From contig NZ_KI421500.1 of assembly GCF_000473145.1 (NCBI RefSeq), positions 2,815,725 to 2,879,724 of the forward strand: a stretch of DNA of 64,000 bases, in the 5' to 3' direction. This document shows, piece by piece, positions 16,197 to 23,509 of this stretch; within the stretch, counting starts at the first letter, position 1; each line of letters starts with the position of its first letter. Origin of the DNA: Leisingera daeponensis DSM 23529. Its GTDB lineage: Bacteria > Pseudomonadota > Alphaproteobacteria > Rhodobacterales > Rhodobacteraceae. Position numbers and translations under genes: made by a program. Below the pieces are notes generated by a model. The model did no database searches. It saw only the letters and a list, made by a program, of their open reading frames with translations, and was not told the DNA's origin.

Positions 16197-16982
16197 ATGC
16201 GTGCCCTCAAGATCGCAGCAACCGGCATGAGCGCCCAGCAGTTGCGGGTGGAGACCATCTCCAACAACCTCGCCAATATGAACACCACGGCCTACAACGC
16301 CCGCCGTGCCGAATTCGCAGATCTGCACTACCAGCAGATTTCGCGCGCCGGCACCGTGAATGCTTCGGACGGCACCGTGCTGCCGACCGGTGTTCAGGTC
16401 GGCCTCGGTGTGCGACCGGCCGCCGTTTCCGTGCATTTGTCCCAAGGGGCGCTGCAGCAGACCAACAACGACCTGGATGTCGCCATCGACGGCAATGGCT
16501 ACCTGGAGGTCACCCTGCCCTCCGGCCAGTCCGCCTATACCCGCGACGGTGCGCTCAAACGCTCGGCCGAAGGGCTGATCGTGACTTCGGACGGTTTCGC
16601 AGTGTCGCCCGAGATCACCATCCCCGACGATGCCACCAGCATCTCGATCAATGCCGAGGGTGAAGTTTACGGGTATTTTCAGGACTCTCCCGAAGGCCAG
16701 CTGCTGGGGCAGTTTACCCTGGCCAGCTTCACCAACCCCAAGGGTCTTGAGGCGATCGGCAGCAACCTGTTCACCGAAACCGAAGCCTCGGGCGCTGCCA
16801 CTGTCACCACCGCGGGCGAAGACGGGCTCGGCACCCTGCGCCAGGGATACCTGGAGGGCAGTTCGGTGGATGCGGTGCGCGAGGTGACGGAGCTGATCGA
16901 AGCCCAGCGCGGTTATGAAATGAATGCCAAGGTCATCTCTGCTGTCGACCAGATGATGGGTGCAACCACACAGGTACGCTGA
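16197..16982 (+). CDS. flgG: Distal rod protein FlgG
   Basis: Builds the distal rod that crosses the periplasm and outer membrane rings, 261 residues, the family's usual length. Motifs are RVETISNNLANMNTTAYNARRAEF, the FlgG-specific region after the N-terminal helix (VGLGVRPAAVSVHLSQG) and the C-terminal LIEAQRGYEMNAKVI. An AGGAGA site precedes it; its stop overlaps flgA. Confidence 0.95.
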   Translation: MRALKIAATGMSAQQLRVETISNNLANMNTTAYNARRAEFADLHYQQISRAGTVNASDGTVLPTGVQVGLGVRPAAVSVHLSQGALQQTNNDLDVAIDGNGYLEVTLPSGQSAYTRDGALKRSAEGLIVTSDGFAVSPEITIPDDATSISINAEGEVYGYFQDSPEGQLLGQFTLASFTNPKGLEAIGSNLFTETEASGAATVTTAGEDGLGTLRQGYLEGSSVDAVREVTELIEAQRGYEMNAKVISAVDQMMGATTQVR

Positions 16983-17404
16983 TGAAACTTGCTCTTGCCT
17001 GCCTGACCGCCGCCGCACTCTGCGCCCCGCCCGCCTGGGCGGACTACCTGATCCCGCTGCGCACGATCCGCGCCAAGGAGATCGTTAACCCCGAAGATCT
17101 GGCCCTTAAAAACGGCGAGATCCTTGGCGCGCTGTCGGACCCGGCGGACGTCACAGGCATGGAAGCACGTGTCTCGCTCTACGCGGGGCGGCCCTTGCGG
17201 CCCGGCGATATCGGCCCGCCGGCCATCATTGAACGAAACGACCTGGTTACCCTGATCTTCCGTCAGGGTGTGCTGACCATCGCCGCGGAAGGGCGCGCCC
17301 TGGGCCGCGGTGCCGCTGGTGAAGCTGTCCGTGTCATGAATCTCTCTTCCCGCACGACCGTCACTGGACGGATCAAGGAAGACGGCTCCGTCGAGGTAAA
17401 CTGA
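16982..17404 (+). CDS. flgA: P-ring assembly chaperone FlgA
   Basis: Periplasmic chaperone for FlgI polymerisation around the rod, 140 residues. A Sec signal peptide ends near PPAWA-DY, followed by a SAF-type domain (VYAGRPLRPGDI-like YAGRPLRPGDIG) and the terminal VMNLSSRTTVTGRI typical of FlgA. It is short because the N-terminal domain of enterobacterial FlgA is missing, as is usual in Rhodobacteraceae. Both ends overlap neighbours. Confidence 0.9.
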   Translation: MKLALACLTAAALCAPPAWADYLIPLRTIRAKEIVNPEDLALKNGEILGALSDPADVTGMEARVSLYAGRPLRPGDIGPPAIIERNDLVTLIFRQGVLTIAAEGRALGRGAAGEAVRVMNLSSRTTVTGRIKEDGSVEVN

Positions 17405-18144
17405 TGACTTTGAAATTTCCCCCCGCCAAACCGCTGCTCTTCGGGCTGGCCCTCCTGGGTGCCTGCGGCCGGATGGATCACCTGGGCAAGCCGCCCTCCT
17501 TTACCCCTGCCAACGAGACGTCGGAGCATGTGGCGATGCTTTACGAGGGACTGCCCGCGCAGACCCAGAACCGGCGCACCGTTGACGGCTCCTCGTTGTG
17601 GAGCGGCTCGCAGCAATCGCTGCTTGGCGACCGACGCGCGATTAAACGGGGGGATATCCTGACGGTGGTGATCGAGATCGACGAAGAAGCGGAAATCTCC
17701 AACGACACCCAGCGCTCGCGGTCGGGATCCGAAAGCCTGAACATGCCTCAGCTCCTGGGCCTGCCGCAGCGGCTGGACCGGAAACTGCCGGAAGGCGCCA
17801 CCTCGGCAGACGCGGTGGAGCTGGGCAGCTCCAGTTCCGCGGGCGGCAAGGGGTCCGTGAAACGCAGCGAGAAACTGGAGCTGCGGGTTGCAGCCACCGT
17901 TGTCGACGTGCTGCCCAACGGGGTTCTGGCGATCAGCGGGACCCAGGAGCTGCGGGTGAACTTCGAACTGCGCGAACTGCTGGTGACCGGCTATGTCCGG
18001 CCACAGGACATCAGCCGCCAGAATGAAATCACTTATGACAAGATTGCTTCGGCGCGCGTCTCTTACGGCGGCCGCGGCCAGATCACCGATGTTCAGCAGC
18101 CGCGCTACGGCCAGCAGCTGCTTGACGCTGTCCTGCCGTTCTGA
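17404..18144 (+). CDS. flgH: L-ring lipoprotein FlgH
   Basis: Outer-membrane ring subunit, 246 residues. A lipobox, LLGAC, places the acylated cysteine near residue 20. The conserved core includes the LWSGSQQSLLGDRRA and KRGDILTVVIEIDEEAEI segments and the end GRGQITDVQQPRYGQQLLD. It follows flgA with an overlapping stop/start. Confidence 0.95.
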   Translation: MTLKFPPAKPLLFGLALLGACGRMDHLGKPPSFTPANETSEHVAMLYEGLPAQTQNRRTVDGSSLWSGSQQSLLGDRRAIKRGDILTVVIEIDEEAEISNDTQRSRSGSESLNMPQLLGLPQRLDRKLPEGATSADAVELGSSSSAGGKGSVKRSEKLELRVAATVVDVLPNGVLAISGTQELRVNFELRELLVTGYVRPQDISRQNEITYDKIASARVSYGGRGQITDVQQPRYGQQLLDAVLPF

Positions 18145-18152
18145 GGGTCATT

Positions 18153-18650
18153 ATGCTGTCAAAACTCCTGCCAGTCATCCTGCTGATCCTCGGAACCGCA
18201 GGCGGTATAGGTGCCGGCATCATGCTGATGCCCGCGCCAGAAGAAGAGCACGCTGCCGAGTCCGGCAGCGCCGCCGAACCCGCTGAGGAATCCGCAGAGG
18301 AAATCGCTGAAGACAGCGAAGAGAACCAGCGCGAATACATCAAGATCAACAATCAGTTCGTCGTGCCTGTCGTGGAGCGTGATCAGCTGACTTCGCTGGT
18401 GGTGGTGTCGCTCAGCCTGGAGGCCAAGCAAGGCACTGGCGAAAAAGTCAGCACCTTGGAGCCAAAACTGCGGGATGCCTTCCTGCAAGTCCTCTTTGAT
18501 CACGCCAATATGGGCGGCTTCCGGGGCGCGTTCACCCGGTCTGATGTGCTCGAACCGCTGCGCACCGCGCTGCGCGAGGCGGCGCAGAAGGAGATCGGCA
18601 AAGGCGTGTATGACGTGCTGATCATGGAGATTTCCCGGCAAGACGTCTGA
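18153..18650 (+). CDS. FliL-family protein (second copy, end of flgB operon)
   Basis: A 165-residue single-pass membrane protein: N-terminal helix (LLPVILLILGTAGGIGAGIML), an acidic Glu/Ala linker, then a periplasmic FliL-like domain ending in YDVLIMEISRQDV. FliL proteins ring the stator and support torque. A more typical FliL lies at 27981-28505, so this may be a paralogue with a distinct role. It is the last gene before a strong terminator. Confidence 0.72.
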   Translation: MLSKLLPVILLILGTAGGIGAGIMLMPAPEEEHAAESGSAAEPAEESAEEIAEDSEENQREYIKINNQFVVPVVERDQLTSLVVVSLSLEAKQGTGEKVSTLEPKLRDAFLQVLFDHANMGGFRGAFTRSDVLEPLRTALREAAQKEIGKGVYDVLIMEISRQDV

Positions 18651-18672
18651 CCGCCGCACAACAATTCAAACA

Positions 18673-18702
18673 AAAAAGCCGGCCTCGAAAGGCCGGCTTT
18701 TT
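18673..18702. terminator. Strong bidirectional intrinsic terminator
   Basis: AAAAAGCCGGCCT, a 4-base CGAA loop, then AGGCCGGCTTTTT: a 13-bp perfect stem with A- and T-tracts on both sides. It sits between the convergent fliL-like gene and the fliJ-like gene and should stop both transcripts. Confidence 0.9.
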
Positions 18703-18724
18703 GCGGAAAGCAGGTCTCTTGCGC

Positions 18725-19123
18725 TCAGCCTTCCAGCAGCCGGGCCATCTGCGCCTTGGCCAGCTCAGCCTTGTGCCGCTTGCGTTCAGCTGCGGCCATC
18801 GTTTCTACCGCATGTTTGCGGCCGAACGCCTTGCGCAGCTGATCCATGCTTCGCAGCTTTTGCGCAGTGGCCTTGGCCAGCTCCTGGTTCAATTGCCGCC
18901 GGGTGCGGGCATGCCATCCCTGCCATAGAAGATCCGCCCCCAAAGCCTTCATTGCATGATCGCCATCTGCCTGCTCGCGCGCAGCCTTCACCTGCTCGTT
19001 CAGTTTGGCCAACTGGCTGCGCAGCTCCGCTTCGCGGGCCAGAACGGGCTGAATTCTGGCGTGTTCCTGCATGTATTGCGCAGCGGTCACCGCTGCCATC
19101 TGATCCAGCATTTTCTGCTTCAT
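18725..19123 (-). CDS. Coiled-coil protein, candidate FliJ
   Basis: A 132-residue, highly charged and almost wholly helical protein whose start overlaps the flhB stop by four bases. FliJ is a short antiparallel coiled coil that links the FliI ring to FlhA and is poorly conserved in sequence. Length, heptads, charge and a central LLWQGWHARTRRQLNQELA segment (aromatic residues then an R..LN pattern) fit FliJ. No other fliJ is visible near fliI or fliH. Position in an export-gate operon supports the idea, but function is inferred. Confidence 0.6.
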   Translation of the reverse strand: MKQKMLDQMAAVTAAQYMQEHARIQPVLAREAELRSQLAKLNEQVKAAREQADGDHAMKALGADLLWQGWHARTRRQLNQELAKATAQKLRSMDQLRKAFGRKHAVETMAAAERKRHKAELAKAQMARLLEG

Positions 19124-20208
19124 GTGACCCTCCTTTTGGCACGCTTGCGCATTTCCTCGGCGAAACGGATTGCCGCTGCCACCGGCGCGTAGTGCTCTTC
19201 CAGAATTTCATCCCCGATCCCGATCGCCGCGTGGAGCGCCCGCGCGGTTGGCGGATCGCTGTGGATCGGGATCGCGTTTTCATTGGCAACCCGCCGGATC
19301 GCTGCGGCGATCTCATCGACCCCCTTGGCAACACAGACCGGTGCGGCGCCCGGCTCCCGGCTCCACTGCAGGGCAACCGCATAGTGGGTCGGGTTGACGA
19401 TCACCACATCTGCCTTGGGCACATCAGCCAGCATTTGCCCCATCGCAATCTGCTGGCCGCGCTGGCGGCGCTGGCTCTTCATATGCGGGTCGCCTTCGGC
19501 ATCCTTCATCTCATCCTGGATTTCCTTACGCGACATCATGTTCTTGCGGAGATGCTCGGCATGCTGAAAGGCGGCGTCAACGACCCCGATTGCCAGCGCA
19601 ATGATGAGCGCGAGGAACAAGAACTCCATCGACAGCTGCGCCAGCATCAGAACCACGGATTGCGGGCCGGTGCCGGACGACGCGATCATCTCCGGCAGCC
19701 GGTGGGACAGATAAACGCCCAGGCACACCGAGTAGAGAGACAGTTTCACAAAGCTCTTGAAGAACTCGAACAGGCCGGCGCGCCCGAACTTGTTCTTCGC
19801 ATTGGAAACGATCGAGATGCGCGACAGTTTCGGCTCCAGCTTGCTCGGGGCAAAGACCATCGCCCGCTGGCCGACAATGGACAGCAGCACAAGCGCAAAA
19901 GGCACAAGAAACCACGGCAGCACCGGGCGGAAGGCACTGCCGATGAAGCCGCCCACCGGCGCGGCCGCAGGACCTTCGAAAAACAGCGGCGCCAGCCGGT
20001 CCGGCTGGTCAAGGTAAGCCAGCAGTGCAGTGCCGATCCCCTCCACGCTGCTGCTGCCTGCAGTGTAAAACGCTATGATCAGGCCCAGATAGGCGGCAGC
20101 CACCGACAGATCAGTGGATTTGGCAACTTCGCCTTTTTCCCGGGCCTTCCGGAGTTTCTGCTCCGTTGGCTCGAATGACTTGTCTGAATCGTCGTCCTGG
20201 CCGCTCAT
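19120..20208 (-). CDS. flhB: Export gate and substrate-switch protein FlhB
   Basis: Membrane protein with four transmembrane helices and a cytoplasmic autocleaving domain, 362 residues. The cleavage motif NPTH is intact in VIVNPTHYAVAL. The N-terminus EPTEQKLRKAREKGEVAKS is the family signature. It works with FliK to switch export specificity. It overlaps fliR upstream and the coiled-coil gene downstream. Confidence 0.96.
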   Translation of the reverse strand: MSGQDDDSDKSFEPTEQKLRKAREKGEVAKSTDLSVAAAYLGLIIAFYTAGSSSVEGIGTALLAYLDQPDRLAPLFFEGPAAAPVGGFIGSAFRPVLPWFLVPFALVLLSIVGQRAMVFAPSKLEPKLSRISIVSNAKNKFGRAGLFEFFKSFVKLSLYSVCLGVYLSHRLPEMIASSGTGPQSVVLMLAQLSMEFLFLALIIALAIGVVDAAFQHAEHLRKNMMSRKEIQDEMKDAEGDPHMKSQRRQRGQQIAMGQMLADVPKADVVIVNPTHYAVALQWSREPGAAPVCVAKGVDEIAAAIRRVANENAIPIHSDPPTARALHAAIGIGDEILEEHYAPVAAAIRFAEEMRKRAKRRVT

Positions 20209-20984
20209 GGCATGCCGCCCACAGGGTTTGCAAAGAAGGTCATCAAGGCGCGGGACCAGACATCCAGGATCACCGGGCTGCCGACCATCAGGATGAACAG
20301 CCCCATGAGGGTAATCACCGGCGCGCCGACCATCGCCACCATCAGCTGCGGCATCGCCCGGTTGATCACGCCAAGGGCGAGGTTATAGATCACCGCCGTG
20401 ATCACAAAGGGCGCCGCCAGCGTGAATGCCAGCGAAAAACTCTGCGAGACCCGGAAAACGCCCCATTCCGTCAAGCCGGCGGCAACCGGAAACTCGCCTG
20501 CCGGAAACATCCGGTAAGAGCCGATCAGCAGTTCCGCCACCCGGACATGCAGCCCCATCATGGTGGCAAGGGTCACGCCGGAGATCATCAGAACAGCGCC
20601 AAGCGCCGGCATCGGCTCTGCACCGATGCCGCCCAGCACCTGCGACAGGGACGTGGCTTGCGCTGCCATCGCCCCTGCCGTCTGCAATGCCAGCACGAAA
20701 ATCCGGACCCCGATACCCAAAGCCAGGCCGATGATGGCCTCGGTCACCGCAAAACGGGCGTAGGCGAACACGTTGTCCGGCTCGGGAAAGGCAGGCAGCG
20801 CCGGTGCCACGACAAACGTGAAGGCCGCGGCAACGGCCAGCTTGACCCGCGCGGGGACATAAAGCTCCCCCATTGCGGGCAGAACCGACACCATCGCTGC
20901 CACTCTCAGAAACACGATGGCGGCGTGCCAAAACCCTGCCCCCAGCATCAGAACCAGCTCCGGCGGCAGAAAGTCCAGGTTCAT
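20205..20984 (-). CDS. fliR: Export gate protein FliR
   Basis: A 259-residue hydrophobic protein with six predicted helices, forming the FliP5-Q4-R1 gate. Typical segments are GFWHAAIVFLRVAAMVSVLPA at the N-terminus and VGAPVITLMGLFILMVGSPVIL at the C-terminus. It overlaps flhA and flhB by four bases each, so the three genes are translationally coupled. Confidence 0.94.
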   Translation of the reverse strand: MNLDFLPPELVLMLGAGFWHAAIVFLRVAAMVSVLPAMGELYVPARVKLAVAAAFTFVVAPALPAFPEPDNVFAYARFAVTEAIIGLALGIGVRIFVLALQTAGAMAAQATSLSQVLGGIGAEPMPALGAVLMISGVTLATMMGLHVRVAELLIGSYRMFPAGEFPVAAGLTEWGVFRVSQSFSLAFTLAAPFVITAVIYNLALGVINRAMPQLMVAMVGAPVITLMGLFILMVGSPVILDVWSRALMTFFANPVGGMP

Positions 20985-23059
20985 GCCTGCACCATGCCAA
21001 CAAGGGCAGGCCGTGCCTCCAGTCCGATTTCCTCAAACGACAGCACCGGATTGGTAATGCCGCGCGACTTCAAAATTGTCCTCAGATACCGGCGGCGGCG
21101 CGTCGAGGTGACCACCGCAGCAAATACGCCCTGATCGGTGATCGCCGAGAGCTTGTCGCTCAGCCCGTCCGCAAGGCGGTTGAAGAGATCCGGCGGCAGC
21201 GCAATGTCCAGGCCGGCACCCTGCGCATCGACCTGGTAGGTCGAGAACTTGTCTTCCCATTCCGGCGCCAGCTGGACCAGCGGAATGGTCCCGTCCTCAC
21301 GCTTCATCTCGGCCACCAGCTGGAAGCCAAGGCGCTGGCGCACATGCTCGCAGATCAGTTCAGGCTGTGCGACGTGCATGCGCGCTTCTGCAATAGATTC
21401 CAGGATCAAGGGCATGTTCCGGATGGACACCCGCTCCTCCAGCAACAGCCGCAGGACCGCATGAAGCGTGTCCATCGGCACCTTGTCCGGCACCAGCGAA
21501 TCCAGCAGCTTGCGGTTCGCCTCGGAGCGGAAGCGGTCGGACAGCTGTGTCATTTCATCCAGCAGGCGGCGCAGGGATTTGAGCGTCAGCAAGCGGCTGA
21601 AGTTCTGCTTGATGACCTCCAGCAAATGGGTTGCCAGGATTTCCGGCGGCGTCACCACGGTGGCGCCGGCCAGCGCCGCCTGTTCCTGCGACTTGGCAGA
21701 AATCCAGCGTGCCGGTGCGCCATAGACCGGCTCCGTCACATCTGTGCCGGAGGGCAGCGCATCGTGATTGTCGGGCATCAGGGCCAGGACCATTTCGGGA
21801 TGCAGCGTGCCGCGCACCTGTTCGACGCCCTGCACCTTGATCACATAGGTGCCCCGCTCCAGATCATGCTGATCGGTGAGGCGGATTTCGGGCAGGATCA
21901 AACCGAATGTGGTGGCGATGTGGGACCGCATATTTGCGATCCGCGCGTCCAGGCCGGTGCCCTCGTCCAGCACCATGCTGACCAGGTCGGGCGCAAACTC
22001 CAGATGCAGATCATCAAGATCCAGAATGTCGCCCAGCGGCCGCGAAACCGAAGCATCGGAGGCTTCCTCGATCTTTTCCTCGATCTCGGCTTCTGCATCG
22101 TCCCTTTTCTTCTTGGCCATCCGGAAGGCGGCATAACCCAAGACGCCGCCGCCGGTCACGAAGGGGAGAAATGGCAGGCCCGGCACCAGCGCAAACAGCA
22201 CCATCAGCACGGAAACGGTGGTCAGAGCTGCCGGGTGGCGGCCGAACTGTTCGAACAGAGCAATGTCGGTGGCGCCAGTGGTGCCGCCGCGCGCCAGCAG
22301 CAGTGCCGCGGCGATAGAAATGATCACCGAAGGGATCTGCGAGACGAGGCCGTCCCCTACCGTCAGAATGGCATAGGTCTCGAACGCGCTGCCCACAGGC
22401 ATACCGTGGACCAGAACCCCCATGATAAGCCCCATGACGAGGTTCAGCAGGGTGATCAGCAAGCCAGCAATGGCGTCGCCTTTGACGAATTTCGACGCAC
22501 CGTCCAGCGAGCCGAAAAAGGTCGTTTCCTGCTGGTCACGTTCGCGCCGCTCCTTGGCAGTCTGGTGGTCGATGGCGCCCGCGGACATATCCGCGTCGAT
22601 GGCCAGCTGCTTGCCCGGCATCCCGTCCAGGGCAAAGCGGGCGCCCACTTCGGCCATCCGCGCGGCACCCTTGGTGATCACCATGAAGTTGACGATCAAA
22701 AGAACCCCAAACACAACCAGGCCGAGGAACACGCTGCCCCCCATGACAAACTGGGCGAATCCTTCGATCACATCGCCGGCCGCATCGGTGCCGGAGTGGC
22801 CTTGGCCGATGATCAGCTTGGTGGACGAGACGTTCAGCGACAGGCGCAGCATCAGCGACGCCAGCAGAATCGTCGGGAAAGAGGAAAAATCCAGAGGTCT
22901 TTCAATGAACAGGGTGATCGTGAAGATCAGGATTGCAAGCGCAAATGAGGCCGCCAGACCGACGTCCAGCACCCAGGCAGGCATCGGCAGGATCATCATC
23001 ACGATAATCGCCATCAGCGCCAGTGCCAGCAGCACGGTCGGGCTGAATAGTTGTTCCAT
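20981..23059 (-). CDS. flhA: Export gate protein FlhA
   Basis: Proton-driven export motor component: eight N-terminal transmembrane helices, then a large cytoplasmic ring domain. The FHIPEP family core is clear (RPLDFSSFPTILLASLMLRLSLNVSSTK and GARFALDGMPGKQLAID). I use the ATG at 23059 (MEQLFSPTVLLAL, 692 residues). GTG at 23074 or a start at 23101 are alternatives, since no start has a strong ribosome binding site. It heads flhA-fliR-flhB-fliJ-like. Confidence 0.93.
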   Translation of the reverse strand: MEQLFSPTVLLALALMAIIVMMILPMPAWVLDVGLAASFALAILIFTITLFIERPLDFSSFPTILLASLMLRLSLNVSSTKLIIGQGHSGTDAAGDVIEGFAQFVMGGSVFLGLVVFGVLLIVNFMVITKGAARMAEVGARFALDGMPGKQLAIDADMSAGAIDHQTAKERRERDQQETTFFGSLDGASKFVKGDAIAGLLITLLNLVMGLIMGVLVHGMPVGSAFETYAILTVGDGLVSQIPSVIISIAAALLLARGGTTGATDIALFEQFGRHPAALTTVSVLMVLFALVPGLPFLPFVTGGGVLGYAAFRMAKKKRDDAEAEIEEKIEEASDASVSRPLGDILDLDDLHLEFAPDLVSMVLDEGTGLDARIANMRSHIATTFGLILPEIRLTDQHDLERGTYVIKVQGVEQVRGTLHPEMVLALMPDNHDALPSGTDVTEPVYGAPARWISAKSQEQAALAGATVVTPPEILATHLLEVIKQNFSRLLTLKSLRRLLDEMTQLSDRFRSEANRKLLDSLVPDKVPMDTLHAVLRLLLEERVSIRNMPLILESIAEARMHVAQPELICEHVRQRLGFQLVAEMKREDGTIPLVQLAPEWEDKFSTYQVDAQGAGLDIALPPDLFNRLADGLSDKLSAITDQGVFAAVVTSTRRRRYLRTILKSRGITNPVLSFEEIGLEARPALVGMVQA

Positions 23060-23460
23060 CGTCAGCTTAGGCACAATTATGGCCCCACTTATTGAGTGCA
23101 TTCAATTGGTTGGAAATCCCGCCAGAAGCCTGGCCCGGTTGCCTGATGGCTTGCCACTGCAGCAAGGGCGGAACGATCCGCAGCCGCCCGGATGCCGGGC
23201 GGGCGGAAAGCCGGGAGGCGCAGGCCGCCATCGCAGCGGCGGCTGACAGCGCAAACCGGTGCATTATGGCTTTGCAGAAAAATGTGAGACAGGCACTGGC
23301 GGCGGCCGTGGCCGCGCGTGCCGTGCGCGTTGTGTGCGCACTCAGCCCTTGCAGGCAAAGTTTTAATTTGTTTTCCGGCATTCTGCCCGTTCCAGATCAG
23401 GATTCACCCGCTCATCAGGTTACCGGCAGCCAGTTGACAAAGTGTTATCATCCAAACGCA
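23060..23460. other. Leader and promoter region of the flhA operon, about 400 bases
   Basis: No supported gene. One minus-strand frame (23067-23381, 104 codons) is open but has no clear ribosome binding site and runs into flhA. No TTAA-N7-TTAA-like box is visible here, unlike at the other flagellar promoters. Confidence 0.5.
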
Positions 23461-23486
23461 AAGGCCGCCCCGGGCAGGGCGGCCTT
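23461..23486 (-). terminator. Intrinsic terminator after the 818-residue protein gene
   Basis: AAGGCCGCCC / GGGCGGCCTT, a 10-bp perfect stem with a 6-base loop. On the minus strand it is followed by TTTGCGTTTGG. It lies 24 bases beyond the stop codon at 23510 and ends the motA-containing unit. Confidence 0.78.
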
Positions 23487-23509
23487 AACGCAGTCAGCCT
23501 TGAGCTGGA

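Noticed and set aside
20873..22948. 691-codon plus-strand frame across flhA
   Set aside because: Antisense shadow of flhA.
23067..23381. 104-codon minus-strand frame upstream of flhA
   Set aside because: No ribosome binding site, Ala/Arg-rich composition as expected of random high-G+C frames, and it runs into the flhA start.
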